Source: Vibrio rarus (GTDB taxonomy: Bacteria; Pseudomonadota; Gammaproteobacteria; Enterobacterales; Vibrionaceae). Taken from it: a stretch of DNA of 64,000 nucleotides. The translations under genes were made by a program, and so were the position numbers. The stretch covers positions 1,116,001 to 1,180,000 of the forward strand of contig NZ_AP024900.1 of assembly GCF_024347075.1 (NCBI RefSeq), given 5' to 3'. The notes under the pieces were generated by a model that saw nothing but the letters and a program-made list of their open reading frames with translations, searched no databases and had not been told where the DNA came from. Below, piece by piece: positions 1-9,062 of the stretch (position 1 is its first letter; each line of letters opens with the position of its first letter).

Positions 1-405
1 AATGATGAAAACATCATATTGGTCAATGTGTGGACCCACACCGCCATCTTTAACAGAATAGCTGATCATCAGATCATCAAATAGCCATTGCGGCATCTTC
101 TTAAAAGGCTCGACTAACTGGGCCGCTTGTGGATGCCAGTGATTGGCCGCTTGCACAATAATAGACCAATTAGTCTGTGTGAGGCTGGCGTACTTTTGTT
201 CATTAAAAGGGCCGTGCTCGGCAATCCACTGCCCATCTAGATTAGAGACATAACGAGAGTCGACTTCTTCTTCCATCGTTAATCCCGCGAGTTCCTCAGG
301 GGAGATTGGATCTTGGAAGTGAGCAAACCCTCCTTTAATAACCGTGGGCTGTTTTTGCCAATATTGGCTAAGGAATTGCTCTAATGAAACGGAAAGTTGA
401 TACAT
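1..405 (-). CDS. roxA: Ribosomal protein uL16 3-hydroxylase RoxA/YcfD (partial, C-terminus beyond window)
   Basis: The reverse strand opens with ATG at 405 and stays in frame for 135 codons to the window edge; the C-terminal half is missing. The translation starts MYQLSVSLEQFLSQYW and reaches GGVGPHIDQYDVFII. HxD in this last motif is the first part of the iron-binding facial triad of cupin/JmjC-type 2-oxoglutarate oxygenases, and PHIDQYDVF is typical of YcfD/RoxA, which hydroxylates an arginine of ribosomal protein L16. The second iron-ligand histidine would lie outside the window. The family call rests on motif recognition. Confidence 0.85.
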   Translation of the reverse strand, partial: MYQLSVSLEQFLSQYWQKQPTVIKGGFAHFQDPISPEELAGLTMEEEVDSRYVSNLDGQWIAEHGPFNEQKYASLTQTNWSIIVQAANHWHPQAAQLVEPFKKMPQWLFDDLMISYSVKDGGVGPHIDQYDVFII

Positions 406-425
406 TTGTCGCCTTATTGTATTTA

Positions 426-453
426 ATACCAATCACACTAAGTAAGTGATCAG
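426..453. repeat. Solo end of the ATACCAAT intergenic repeat
   Basis: This stretch reads ATACCAATCACACTAAG followed by TAAGTGATCAG. It matches the right terminal arm, reverse-complemented, of the ~160-bp elements at 11214-11375 and 22866-23025. The rest of the element is absent here. Confidence 0.7.
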
Positions 454-486
454 CCTAACGGGCTTTAACACCTTGTGAACAGGTAT

Positions 487-1011
487 TTATTGTGATTTAT
501 CACAGCTGACCTTGAGGCGATTGTTCACATCACGGCTTTGTACCACGCGCGTTGCATGGTCTATTTCTTGATTAGACTTGGCCAGTTTGTCATACAGCAA
601 CACATTGACGGTGGCCGCAAGGTTCATGCAACCAATGGTGGGTATATAAACTACTTCATCCGCTTGATCGACAATCGGTTGCGGGATGGAACTGTCTTCG
701 GGACCAAAGATATAAATGGCTTTTTCTGGGTGCTGAAATTGTGGCAGTGGAGTGGCTCCTTCAGCCAGTTCCACACAGACAATTTTGACATCAGAATCGA
801 GATTATCTGTAAGAGAGACCATTTGATTTAGGGCAATTTTACGGGTCATATCTTTAGTATCGGTATGATATTTGGCCGCTTTAGCAAAACGTTCACCGTT
901 AAAGCGAACTTCATCAGCTTGATAACAACCTGCAGCGCGCATGACAGCGCCTACATTTGTTGGACTCTTAGGGTTGCATAAACCGATAATAGTGAGAGTA
1001 TTTTTAGACAT
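487..1011 (-). CDS. TrmH/SpoU-family RNA 2'-O-methyltransferase
   Basis: This is a SPOUT-fold RNA methyltransferase of about 174 aa. The N-terminus reads IIGLCNPKSPTNVGAVMRAAGC (the NxGxxxRxA motif 1 of SpoU enzymes). Near the C-terminus are IYIFGPEDSSIP (motif 2) and VYIPTIGCMNLAATVNVLLYD (motif 3), which form the knotted SAM-binding site. The frame stays open upstream to 1113, but the start at 1011 (MSKNTLT) begins exactly at the conserved domain, with a weak CAGGT upstream. The methylated RNA and position cannot be told from sequence. Confidence 0.8.
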   Translation of the reverse strand: MSKNTLTIIGLCNPKSPTNVGAVMRAAGCYQADEVRFNGERFAKAAKYHTDTKDMTRKIALNQMVSLTDNLDSDVKIVCVELAEGATPLPQFQHPEKAIYIFGPEDSSIPQPIVDQADEVVYIPTIGCMNLAATVNVLLYDKLAKSNQEIDHATRVVQSRDVNNRLKVSCDKSQ

Positions 1012-1167
1012 ATTGATACCTGCATATTTTATGTTGGCAGTATATAGGTCTAGAGAAAAAAGAGAAGAGGGGGCGTTAATTTGAGGTTTTAAAAAGGCTG
1101 ATTGAAGGTTCAAAAAGCCTTTATATACCGTTTATATACCGTGGTAGCGAAAGAGTCGCTCGCTTAA

Positions 1168-2376
1168 TTACTGCCCATTAACGATGGCATTATAACGGGC
1201 AAAGCCCTGTTCGAGATCTTGAATCAGATCATCGACATTCTCAAGACCAATATGCACTCGGAACAAAGTACCAGTAAAGTTAGGGTTCGCTACGGTACGC
1301 AGGCTGTTAAAGCTGCGAGGCTCATTGGCGAGAATAAGACTTTCGTACCCGCCCCATGAATAGCCCATACCAAACAGTGTCATACCATCAAGGAAAGCGG
1401 TGGTTGCCTTACTGTCTTGGGATTTCATCACAAAAGAGAATAGGCCATTGCCACCGGTAAAGTCCCGTTTGAAGTATTCATGCCCAGGACACGTGTCCAA
1501 CTCTGGATGACGAACGTGATCAACTTCAGGGCGATTAGCCAACCATTGAGCCACTTTCAGACTGCTTTGTTGATGCTGCTTAAGACGTAAATCCAAGGTG
1601 CGGATACCACGCAGGCCAAGATACGCATCATCCGGTGATACGCATTGTCCCATTAGATAACTGTTTTCACGCAGTTGATCCCAGTATTTTTCATTTGCAA
1701 TGGCAGTGCCAAGCATCACATCAGAGTGACCCACAATGTATTTGGTTGCCGCTTGAATAGAGATATCTACGCCAAAGTCAAATGGAGAAAAATGCAAACC
1801 CGCAGACCAAGTATTATCTAACATCACAATCATGTCATTGCGGTGGGCAATTTCCGCTAATAAAGGCACGTTTTGTACCTCCATTGTGACTGAGCCTGGA
1901 GATTCTAAAAATAACAGTTTGGTATTTGGTTTGATAAGATCTTGCAGTTCGTCACCAATCGTTGGGGTGTAATAGGTGGTTTCTACCCCTAGACGTTTTA
2001 GCATGACGTTACAAAAATCACGAGTCGGCTCGTAACAAGTATCCACCATTAGAATATGGTCGCCCGCTTCCACAAACGATAAAATAGCGTTCGAAATTGC
2101 CGCCGTGCCACATGGGTAGAGTGCGCAACCCGCTCCCCCTTCAAGTTCCAGCATAGCATCTTGAAATGCAAAGTGGGTTTGAGTACCGCGACGTCCATAA
2201 AAGAGCGCTTTGTTAGCACGATTAATGGTGGCTTGGGTTTTCTCAGCTACTGTATCAAATAACACAGTAGAGGCGCGCTGAACTGGAGGATTGACTACGC
2301 CATGAGTGTATTTTTTATCTCTACCTGCACTAATAAGTTGTGTGGGTTTAGATACGGGTAATTTGCTTTTGGACAT
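1168..2376 (-). CDS. metC: Cystathionine beta-lyase
   Basis: A 402-aa PLP enzyme of the Cys/Met metabolism family that converts cystathionine to homocysteine, ammonia and pyruvate in methionine biosynthesis. The PLP-lysine motif is seen as SIQAATKYIVGHSD, with the phosphate-binding LEGGAGCALYPCGTAAI segment before it and the substrate-binding Arg region (TLFRVHIGLEN) near the C-terminus. Length matches MetC. It stands alone, with no methionine gene adjacent, and I saw no clear MetJ box upstream. Cystathionine gamma-synthase is less likely because of the MetC-like N-terminal spacing and C-terminal motifs. Confidence 0.9.
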   Translation of the reverse strand: MSKSKLPVSKPTQLISAGRDKKYTHGVVNPPVQRASTVLFDTVAEKTQATINRANKALFYGRRGTQTHFAFQDAMLELEGGAGCALYPCGTAAISNAILSFVEAGDHILMVDTCYEPTRDFCNVMLKRLGVETTYYTPTIGDELQDLIKPNTKLLFLESPGSVTMEVQNVPLLAEIAHRNDMIVMLDNTWSAGLHFSPFDFGVDISIQAATKYIVGHSDVMLGTAIANEKYWDQLRENSYLMGQCVSPDDAYLGLRGIRTLDLRLKQHQQSSLKVAQWLANRPEVDHVRHPELDTCPGHEYFKRDFTGGNGLFSFVMKSQDSKATTAFLDGMTLFGMGYSWGGYESLILANEPRSFNSLRTVANPNFTGTLFRVHIGLENVDDLIQDLEQGFARYNAIVNGQ

Positions 2377-2458
2377 CTGCCTTCCCTGATGTGGTTTCTA
2401 TATAGTATTTAAACCATGAGCAGGGCAGGCAGTGCAAGGAAAAAATCTGAAAGTTAGA

Positions 2459-3913
2459 TTACAGAATAGGGCTAAACAGATAGAAGACGCGTTCTAAAAA
2501 ACGATGTAACAAGCTACGTTGTTGCCATTGCTGTTCATTGACGGTTAAAGATTGCTCAATATAGGTGTTTTGCAGCCAATATAATTGTTGAGTAAATTCC
2601 GCGTCATCCACCACTAATGTCACTTCAAAATTAAGCCATAAGCTACGAACATCTAAGTTTACGGTACCGATTAAACAATACTTTTGGTCAATCACAACTG
2701 ACTTGGTATGTAACAGACCACCGGCAAATTCATGAATAATGACCCCCGCTGAGAGCAGTTCCGCATAGAAGGCTTTTGAGGCCCATCCCACCATGATTGA
2801 ATCATTGTTTTTAGGCAAAATTAACTCAACTTTTACGCCTCTTTGCGCAGTCGTGCGCAACGTTTGCAATAACTCCTCACTAGGCACGAAATAGGGGGTG
2901 GTGATAGTGACCGAGTGGGATGCACGGCTAATGGAAATATTGAGTACTTGTTGGATTAAATTTTCAGGCATGCCGGGGCCGGACGGCACCACCTGTATTG
3001 GGTGCAGTAGATTGTCTTGCTCAATGTGGCATTCTGGTGCTTGTGGGAAGGAACGCTCACCGGTTTCTACTTCCCAATCCCAGCAATGTATTGCCGACAG
3101 CACATTGACCGTAGGCCCTGTAATACGAACCATCACATCTATCCACATGCCCACCCCCGCATTTTGTTTGAAAAATTCGGGGTCAACTAAATTCATTGAG
3201 CCGGTATAGGCAATGGCATCATCAATCACAATGATTTTTCGGTGTTGCCTTAAATCGAGGCGACGCAGAAACATACGTGCAGGATTTACTTTTAACGCCT
3301 GTACTATTTTAATGCCCGCATCTTGCATCATTTTGCACCAAGACGAGGAGAAAAAGACGCGACTGCCTGCGGAGTCGAGTAATACTTGGCACCGTACTCC
3401 ACGTTGTGAGGCGCGAATTAAGGCAGAAGCCACGCCATTGGCTTGTCCACCTTCATTCCAAATATAAAACTCCATACGAATAAAATCACGAGCCTGCTCA
3501 ATATCTTGAATGATGGAACTGAGGATTTTTTGTGGTGTATCCTGTAAAGATAAAGTGTTACCACAAAGGGCCGGTATGCCCATGCGATTGGTACAGAGTT
3601 CATCAATATGGGTAATGTGAGTGGGTGTTTTTTCAGGTAAGTGAGCATTACAGTCGAGCAGTTTTAAAAACCAAGCTTCATAGGGGTCAAACATAGCTTT
3701 AGCGCGTTCGGCTCTCTTTTTACCAAGATTGAGTTCACCAAATAAGAAATAAAAGATGACCCCAAAAATCGGCAGAATATAGATGATCATGAGCCACGCT
3801 AAAGAGACGCTTACTGAGCGTCGCTTAATAACGACACGGATAGTGACACCCGCGACTAAAATCCAATAGAGCATGAACCCTATAAGAGTTAGGGCTTGAT
3901 AAAATTCTTGCAT
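2459..3913 (-). CDS. clsA: Cardiolipin synthase A
   Basis: A 484-aa membrane enzyme of the phospholipase D superfamily that makes cardiolipin from phosphatidylglycerol. Two hydrophobic helices lie at residues ~5-27 and ~36-58. Two complete HKD motifs follow: HRKIIVIDDAIAYTGSMN (about residue 222) and HTKSVVIDQKYCLIGTVNLD (about residue 402). Length and architecture match ClsA rather than the shorter ClsB/ClsC. Monocistronic on the reverse strand and divergent from the pseudouridine synthase at 4141. Confidence 0.93.
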   Translation of the reverse strand: MQEFYQALTLIGFMLYWILVAGVTIRVVIKRRSVSVSLAWLMIIYILPIFGVIFYFLFGELNLGKKRAERAKAMFDPYEAWFLKLLDCNAHLPEKTPTHITHIDELCTNRMGIPALCGNTLSLQDTPQKILSSIIQDIEQARDFIRMEFYIWNEGGQANGVASALIRASQRGVRCQVLLDSAGSRVFFSSSWCKMMQDAGIKIVQALKVNPARMFLRRLDLRQHRKIIVIDDAIAYTGSMNLVDPEFFKQNAGVGMWIDVMVRITGPTVNVLSAIHCWDWEVETGERSFPQAPECHIEQDNLLHPIQVVPSGPGMPENLIQQVLNISISRASHSVTITTPYFVPSEELLQTLRTTAQRGVKVELILPKNNDSIMVGWASKAFYAELLSAGVIIHEFAGGLLHTKSVVIDQKYCLIGTVNLDVRSLWLNFEVTLVVDDAEFTQQLYWLQNTYIEQSLTVNEQQWQQRSLLHRFLERVFYLFSPIL

Positions 3914-4140
3914 GTGACTCAGTTAATAATCAATCATTTATTGTTGTAGTGTATACGGAAAGCAAGGGCTTGTGCGCTTTTTACTCATTACACTCTAAAA
4001 AACCATACATAATAAGGGGTGAATCGCCAATAAAGGTGAGGAAAAAGTAAAAATTATCTTTGTATAGAGTAAATTAATCGCAAAATCTGGGTTTCCGCTT
4101 CGGCTCATTATATACTGCTGACCTTTTTACTGTTACTCAC

Positions 4141-4848
4141 ATGCCTCAAAGGTGGCCTATGTTTGATATCGTCGATGATCAACCACAGTTTGTACTGATC
4201 AATAAACATCCCGGTGTGAGTGTGCACAGAGATGAGCAAGATACGGGACTGGTACAAGAGGTGCAGCAGGCTTTAGGTTGTGGAGCATTATATTTGATTC
4301 ATCGATTGGATAAAATGACCTCAGGCTTACTGTTGTTGGCAAAGACTCAACAAGCCGCCAGTGAATTGTCACAACAGTTTGCACAAAGAAAGGTGCAAAA
4401 GTTTTATCTGGCTATCGCCGATAAAAAGCCGAAGAAAAAACAGGGATTGATAAAAGGGGATATGGCGAAAAGTCGTCGTTCTACCTGGAAGTTAATGCCC
4501 AGTAATAACAACCCAGCAATAACGCAGTTTTTTTCTGCCGCAGTCAGTGAGGGGCGACTATTTTTATGCAAGCCCCGTACTGGGAAAACCCATCAAATTC
4601 GTGTGGCGTTGAAGTCCATAGGCAGTCCTATAATTGGTGATCCGATTTACTCGCCGTCGAGTAAAAGTGACCGGGGTTATTTGCATGCCTTCTCTCTTAG
4701 TTTTGATTTTGATGGAAAGAGTTACCACTATCAACTAAACCCTAGTCATGATATTACTTTGGGTCAGTTATGGCAGAGTGAATCCATCCAACAACAAATT
4801 GTTGCTTGGCAACAACCACAATTATTAAATTGGCCAAAAATAAAATGA
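4141..4848 (+). CDS. RluA-family pseudouridine synthase (TIGR01621-like)
   Basis: A 235-aa RNA pseudouridine synthase. The catalytic motif is LIHRLDKMTSGLLLLAKT (HRLD, with the catalytic Asp), and GRLFLCKPRTGKTHQIRVALKSIGSPIIGD is the second conserved block. No S4 domain is present. The start may be ATG 4141 or ATG 4159 (MFDIVDDQP); the latter has AAAGGTGG just upstream. The stop overlaps the next gene by ATGA, so translation is probably coupled. The RNA target cannot be assigned from sequence. Confidence 0.85.
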   Translation: MPQRWPMFDIVDDQPQFVLINKHPGVSVHRDEQDTGLVQEVQQALGCGALYLIHRLDKMTSGLLLLAKTQQAASELSQQFAQRKVQKFYLAIADKKPKKKQGLIKGDMAKSRRSTWKLMPSNNNPAITQFFSAAVSEGRLFLCKPRTGKTHQIRVALKSIGSPIIGDPIYSPSSKSDRGYLHAFSLSFDFDGKSYHYQLNPSHDITLGQLWQSESIQQQIVAWQQPQLLNWPKIK

Positions 4849-5795
4849 ACGATATTCCCCAACCTATGAATGAAGGCGCTTTACCTCTATTTTTTTCAAC
4901 CGTGCGCCAAGGTTTAGCGTTAGCGCCCACAGAGGTAAGACGGTTATTTCATGGTAGAGGTCGCACCTTTACAGGGCTTGAGCAAATCACTTGTGACTGG
5001 ATTGGACAGCATTTAGTTGTGCAACTTTTCAGACCGGTTTCAGAGCCGTTTATGGCCGCGTTAAGCCAGGGGCTACAGCAAGTGGCTAACGAGCAGCAAT
5101 ACTCAATTCGTTCTATTTCTATTCAGCATCGCTATGAGATGGGGGCACCGACGCAATTTTTGTTAGGGGAGCAACCCGATAAAGTTGCAGTGGTAGAGGG
5201 AGGGTTAAAATATTGGATGAATATTACCTCTAATCAAAATTCAGGTCTGTTTTTGGATATGCGCTTGGGTCGCGAGTGGGTTCGAGCTAATGCCGAAGGG
5301 AAAAATGTCTTAAATTTATTTGCTTATACCTGCGGTTTTTCCGTAGCGGCTATAGATGGCGGGGCGAAGCAAGTGGTCAATATTGATATGGCCCGATCTT
5401 CTTTAAGTCGCGGACGAGACAATCATAACTTGAATCAACAGGATGTCAGTAAAGTGAAGTTCCTTGCCCATGATATTTTTAAATCTTGGGGCAAAATTAA
5501 ACGTATGGGCCCTTATGATCTGATTATCTCCGATCCACCGTCATTTCAAAAAGGTAGCTTTGCCTTGACGAAAGATTATCAAAAAATATTGCGTCGTTTA
5601 CCGGATTTGTTAGCTGAGGGAGGGCAGGTATTGGCTTGTGCCAATTCCCCTTCTGTTACATCAAGCTTTGTCATTGATGGCATGGCAGAGCATGCGCCGA
5701 ATTTACACTATGTACAGCGATTAGATAATCCGCAAGAGTTTGCTGATGTGGATGCAGAAGCGAGTTTGAAAGTGCAATTGTTCGGTATGAAGTAA
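4845..5795 (+). CDS. Class I SAM-dependent methyltransferase (RlmI/RlmK-like)
   Basis: A 316-aa methyltransferase. The SAM site is NVLNLFAYTCGFSVAAIDGGA, followed by an acidic VVNIDMARSSL turn and the DLIISDPPSFQKG motif (DPPxF), as in the 23S rRNA m5C/m7G enzymes RlmI and RlmK. No PUA or THUMP domain is visible. The ATG at 4845 sits in an ATGA overlap with the upstream stop, which is why it is preferred over the in-frame codon at 4806. Together with the upstream pseudouridine synthase it forms a two-gene RNA-modification operon. Confidence 0.82.
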   Translation: MNDIPQPMNEGALPLFFSTVRQGLALAPTEVRRLFHGRGRTFTGLEQITCDWIGQHLVVQLFRPVSEPFMAALSQGLQQVANEQQYSIRSISIQHRYEMGAPTQFLLGEQPDKVAVVEGGLKYWMNITSNQNSGLFLDMRLGREWVRANAEGKNVLNLFAYTCGFSVAAIDGGAKQVVNIDMARSSLSRGRDNHNLNQQDVSKVKFLAHDIFKSWGKIKRMGPYDLIISDPPSFQKGSFALTKDYQKILRRLPDLLAEGGQVLACANSPSVTSSFVIDGMAEHAPNLHYVQRLDNPQEFADVDAEASLKVQLFGMK

Positions 5796-5838
5796 AAGGA
5801 GATACGCCCTGAGCTGGGCGTGTACCCCATAGACTTAC

Positions 5839-5874
5839 GGCCTGCTTCACAGTGATTACATGTGAAGTAAGGCC
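5839..5874. terminator. Hairpin between convergent genes (probable bidirectional terminator)
   Basis: GGCCTGCTTCACA and TGTGAAGTAAGGCC can form a stem of about 12 bp with one small bulge and a 9-nt loop. It lies between the convergent methyltransferase (ends 5795) and pilotin-like gene (ends 5892). A second short hairpin (ACGCCC...GGGCGT) lies just before it near 5805-5825. There is no strong U-tract, so the strength is uncertain. Confidence 0.6.
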
Positions 5875-5891
5875 ATAATCAAACTTAAATG

Positions 5892-6305
5892 TTACTTAGT
5901 CGCCTTTTTCTCTCCAGCTGCACAAGATGCGGCGTTAATGCCTTGCTGAATGACCATTTGACCGCGGTTGTTGCGAACTTTAATAAAGTAATTGATCCCT
6001 TTATCCATCGACGCTCTTATTTCTTCAGAGCTACAGTAGTAATCGCTGGCACTTTGCACCAATTTGTCAGCCGGTTTACTGCCGGATTGGTTATACAGCA
6101 TTTCAATGATAACCGTCGTGTCTTTAGCGGTGGCTCTAGTGATGGTGAGCGGTCCGTATTCAATAGGTAAGCTTGACGCTAAAATCCCTGCTCTGCGGTC
6201 GGCCATCAGTTTTAGTTCTCGTTGATCATCACTGCTAGATGCACAGCCTGCAAGAATGAGAGTTGCTAGTATTGCTACCAATAGGGTTTTATATTTTGAG
6301 TACAT
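5892..6305 (-). CDS. Lipoprotein, probable type II secretion pilotin (GspS-beta/AspS family)
   Basis: A 137-aa predicted lipoprotein: the N-terminal signal ends in the lipobox LILAGC (Cys at residue 21). The mature part is small, with two cysteines (YYCSSEEI and AASCAAG) that could form a disulfide, as in the Vibrio T2SS pilotin AspS, which guides secretin GspD to the outer membrane. The segment EIRASMDKGINYFIKVRNN is what I recognise as AspS-like. First of a reverse-strand cluster with yciI, yciA and yciB. The lipoprotein call is firm; the pilotin call is moderate. Confidence 0.65.
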   Translation of the reverse strand: MYSKYKTLLVAILATLILAGCASSSDDQRELKLMADRRAGILASSLPIEYGPLTITRATAKDTTVIIEMLYNQSGSKPADKLVQSASDYYCSSEEIRASMDKGINYFIKVRNNRGQMVIQQGINAASCAAGEKKATK

Positions 6306-6307
6306 AA

Positions 6308-6604
6308 TTAGAATACTTTTTTGTAAGGTTTAACAATAACGTCTTGGTAGACGCCAGCTTCGATGTATGGGTCAGCATCTGCCCATGCTTGAGCATCTTG
6401 TAGAGATTCAAATTGAGCGATAACTGTTGAACCTGTAAATCCAGCTTCAGCAGGGTTGTCACTGTCAATCGCGGGCATTGGTCCTGCGGTTAATAAGCGA
6501 CCTTGATTTTGCAAGGCTTGCAGGCGTTCGAGGTGTTGCTCACGCACACTCATACGTTTTTGCAGAGAGTCTTGTACATCTTGAGAGTAGATAACATACC
6601 ACAT
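6308..6604 (-). CDS. yciI: YciI family protein
   Basis: A 98-aa protein with the full YciI (ferredoxin-like dimer) fold: [14 protein letters not shown] at the start, [22 protein letters not shown] in the middle (conserved H and D/E residues of the presumed active site) and [21 protein letters not shown] at the end. Biochemical function is unproven. It lies directly downstream of yciA, as in enterobacteria. Confidence 0.9.
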   Translation of the reverse strand: MWYVIYSQDVQDSLQKRMSVREQHLERLQALQNQGRLLTAGPMPAIDSDNPAEAGFTGSTVIAQFESLQDAQAWADADPYIEAGVYQDVIVKPYKKVF

Positions 6605-6614
6605 AATAGGTCCT

Positions 6615-7025
6615 TTATTTTTCTATTTTACGAGGTCGACCGTTACTATCAATAGCAACATAGTGAAAAGTTGCTTCACACACCAATTCACGTTCTCCAG
6701 CGCGCTCACCGAGCACTTTTTTGTTCCAAACTTCCAATTCAATAGACATTGAAGAGTTACCAATACGACTGCACTCGCCGTGACAGCACACAATATCGCC
6801 AACAGAAACAGGGCGTTTAAAGGTAATGCTGGAAACAGATACAGTGGCAATACGCCCTTTGGAGATTTCTTTAGCAAGAATACCGCCAGCAAGGTCGAGT
6901 TGAGACATAATCCAGCCACCAAATATATCACCGTTGGCATTTGTGTCAGCAGGCATAGCCAGTGTTCTAAGTAGCATTTCTCCGCGAGGGGGAGCATGCT
7001 GAGCTTGTGCTATTGGGCTCGTCAT
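6615..7025 (-). CDS. yciA: Acyl-CoA thioesterase YciA
   Basis: A 136-aa hotdog-fold thioesterase that hydrolyses a broad range of acyl-CoAs. The diagnostic segment is [26 protein letters not shown] (catalytic Asp in the NGDIFGGW motif), followed by [20 protein letters not shown]. Length matches E. coli YciA. Its ATG at 7025 overlaps the end of yciB, so the two are translationally linked. Confidence 0.93.
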   Translation of the reverse strand: MTSPIAQAQHAPPRGEMLLRTLAMPADTNANGDIFGGWIMSQLDLAGGILAKEISKGRIATVSVSSITFKRPVSVGDIVCCHGECSRIGNSSMSIELEVWNKKVLGERAGERELVCEATFHYVAIDSNGRPRKIEK

Positions 7026-7564
7026 TCTATTTTTTTACTCTCTTTTTGTGTACATATGTAGATATAAAGACCGGTGAGTAGGGTGAACACTAAGGTGGCG
7101 GCTAATAAGCCGAACACTTTGAAGTCTACCCATACATCAAGAGGAAGGCGGAAAGCCACATAGATGTTAAGCAAAGCGCAGCATGTGAAAAAAAGAGTCC
7201 AGGCCCAGTTGATAATCTTCCACTGGGAGTCTGGTAGAGAAATTTCCTTATGCAACATTCCCTTGATAAATGGCTTACCGGTTAACTGTGTCATGGTTAA
7301 GCCTAACGCAAACAAACTGTAGATAATGGTTACTTTCCATTTGATGAAGTTTTCATCATGCAAAAGTAGTGTTAGTCCACCAAAAATCGTCACCACAATA
7401 AACGTGATGACTTGTACCTTTTCCACCTTCTTCAGTATTAAGAAAGTAAGAATAAGTTGAATCGACGTGGCCACGACCAGAGCCCCAGTCGCCATGTAAA
7501 TATCATACATTTTGTACAATATAAAAAAGATGATAAGAGGGACAAAGTCAAATAATGGTTTCAT
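7022..7564 (-). CDS. yciB: Inner membrane-spanning protein YciB (septation protein A family)
   Basis: A 180-aa polytopic membrane protein with about five hydrophobic segments. It begins [19 protein letters not shown], the hallmark start of YciB/IspA, and includes [27 protein letters not shown]. YciB is linked to cell-envelope integrity and division. The 3' end overlaps yciA by 4 nt. Confidence 0.93.
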   Translation of the reverse strand: MKPLFDFVPLIIFFILYKMYDIYMATGALVVATSIQLILTFLILKKVEKVQVITFIVVTIFGGLTLLLHDENFIKWKVTIIYSLFALGLTMTQLTGKPFIKGMLHKEISLPDSQWKIINWAWTLFFTCCALLNIYVAFRLPLDVWVDFKVFGLLAATLVFTLLTGLYIYICTQKESKKIE

Positions 7565-7850
7565 GATTCATAGTGATGTTTGCGTTTACGCTAGTCTACC
7601 TAATTGACACCATGAAATATAGCGTTGGCACTAGAGATCCACTCATTGTTCATCACTAAATGGGCTTACGAATCTATGTTTCCGGATCTGGTGTGAAAAT
7701 ATGAAAAAATGAGAGCCCTGGAATGCTGGTTTTGGCAAAAAGGCTATGGCGCTTTATCTATGTGTTGTATCTTGGCAATAACATATTAAACAGATTGATA
7801 TAAAATCTGTGGTAGCAACATAATGAAAAATAAAATGGAGATAACTAACA

Positions 7851-8477
7851 ATGAGCAAGGTAAGTGCCCGCCTTTATTATGTGTATGACCCTATGTGTGC
7901 ATGGTGCTGGGGTTATAAGCCTGCTTGGCAGACGATTGAGAGCAAATTGCAAGATACGCTGTCGGTGACTTATGTTGTTGGAGGCCTAGCACCCGATTCA
8001 GATGTACCTATGCCCATGGAAATGCGCCAACAAATTGCCTCTTATTGGCAGAAAATTGAGGCGTTGCTAGGGACGCAGTTTAACCATGAGTTTTGGCAAA
8101 CCAATACTCCGAGACGTTCTACTTATCCATCGTGCCGTGCGATGTTGGCCGCCCGTCTACAAGGCAAAGAGAAATCGTTACTCACCGCAGTTCAACATGC
8201 CTATTACCTGCAAGCACGAAACCCAAGCAATGTAAGCACATTGGAGGCGTTAGCTGAAGAGACGGGGTTAGATGTGGCCGCGTTTCGACAAGCCATGTCC
8301 TCAGATGAAATAGAGCAACAACTGCAGTCTGAACTGGCTTTTGCTCGCTCTATTGGTGGCAATAGCTTCCCATCATTGTTTGTAGAAAAAGACAGTACAG
8401 TGATAGAAGTTCCCGTGGATTATAGAGATCCTATGCTCACCATAAAACAGATAGAAAAAGTGCTAGAGTCGCTGTAA
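7851..8477 (+). CDS. DsbA-fold (FrnE-like) thiol oxidoreductase
   Basis: A 208-aa cytoplasmic protein with no signal peptide. A thioredoxin-like CxxC site is seen at residues 16-19 (DPMCAWCWGYKPAW), followed by a helical insertion and a C-terminal cis-Pro-type region (GGNSFPSLFVEKD). This is the DsbA-family subgroup related to FrnE and 2-hydroxychromene-2-carboxylate isomerase. GGAG precedes the ATG. Single gene; substrate unknown. Confidence 0.8.
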   Translation: MSKVSARLYYVYDPMCAWCWGYKPAWQTIESKLQDTLSVTYVVGGLAPDSDVPMPMEMRQQIASYWQKIEALLGTQFNHEFWQTNTPRRSTYPSCRAMLAARLQGKEKSLLTAVQHAYYLQARNPSNVSTLEALAEETGLDVAAFRQAMSSDEIEQQLQSELAFARSIGGNSFPSLFVEKDSTVIEVPVDYRDPMLTIKQIEKVLESL

Positions 8478-8663
8478 AGCAAGGCTAAGTTTGTGCTCCT
8501 TGTGGGGGGACAGGTTTCAGCATACGTTATGGAATAATTTTTGCGATGCAATTTGCGTAACCGTTCATACTAGGCTCGATATAATCGAACTCAAAAGCTC
8601 AAAATACATGCTACCTTTAATAAGGGTTTCGTGTGATTGTACAATAGAATGAAAGGGATGATT

Positions 8664-8900
8664 ATGTTAGGTGAAAAGCACTCTTTAAATAACGACTTTC
8701 CTGAGTTGGAACAAGAAATTAATCAAATGATGAGCAATGATTCAAATTTTGCTAGGGACAACAAGGCTTATATTGCCCTAGATAAAGAGATACGAGTGTT
8801 GGAGCTAAACGGTGATCCGATAACCGATAAAGAGATGAATCGGCTAAAGCACGATAGGGCAGTGTTAAAAGACTCCCTCTATCAACGTTTACTTAAGTAA
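8664..8900 (+). CDS. YdcH-like (DUF465) small helical protein
   Basis: A 78-aa, highly charged helical protein. The segment FARDNKAYIALDKEIRVLELNGDPITDKEMNRLKHDRAVLKDSLYQRL fits the YdcH/DUF465 pattern of two short helices. The ATG at 8664 is preferred because GAAAGGG lies 6 nt upstream; the frame is open from 8637. Function unknown. Confidence 0.7.
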   Translation: MLGEKHSLNNDFPELEQEINQMMSNDSNFARDNKAYIALDKEIRVLELNGDPITDKEMNRLKHDRAVLKDSLYQRLLK

Positions 8901-8901
8901 T

Positions 8902-8982
8902 GCCAAACGAACTCAATAACGGGTCATTCTAGCTTGTTAAAATACTCGCTATTTCTGAACATTTACTTAGTGTGATTGGTGT
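8902..8982. repeat. Internally deleted copy of the ATACCAAT intergenic repeat
   Basis: The segment shares CTCAATAAC...TCATTCTAGCTTGTTAAAATACTCG with the left half, and CTATTTCTGA...TTACTTAGTGTGATTGGT with the right end, of the full copy at 11214-11375. About 80 bp of the middle is missing. Confidence 0.7.
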
Positions 8983-9007
8983 CATTAAGGTGAATCAAGT
9001 TGTAAAA

Positions 9008-9036
9008 AAGGCCTTATCGCTAAGCGATAAGGCCTT
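9008..9036 (-). terminator. Strong rho-independent terminator of the symporter gene
   Basis: AAGGCCTTATCGC and GCGATAAGGCCTT form a perfect 13-bp stem around a 3-nt loop. Read on the reverse strand it is followed by a T-run (plus-strand AAAAAA at 9004-9009), so it ends the reverse-strand gene at 9063. It may also act on forward transcripts. Confidence 0.9.
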
Positions 9037-9062
9037 AATATTTTTATGTAACAGTAAAAGGA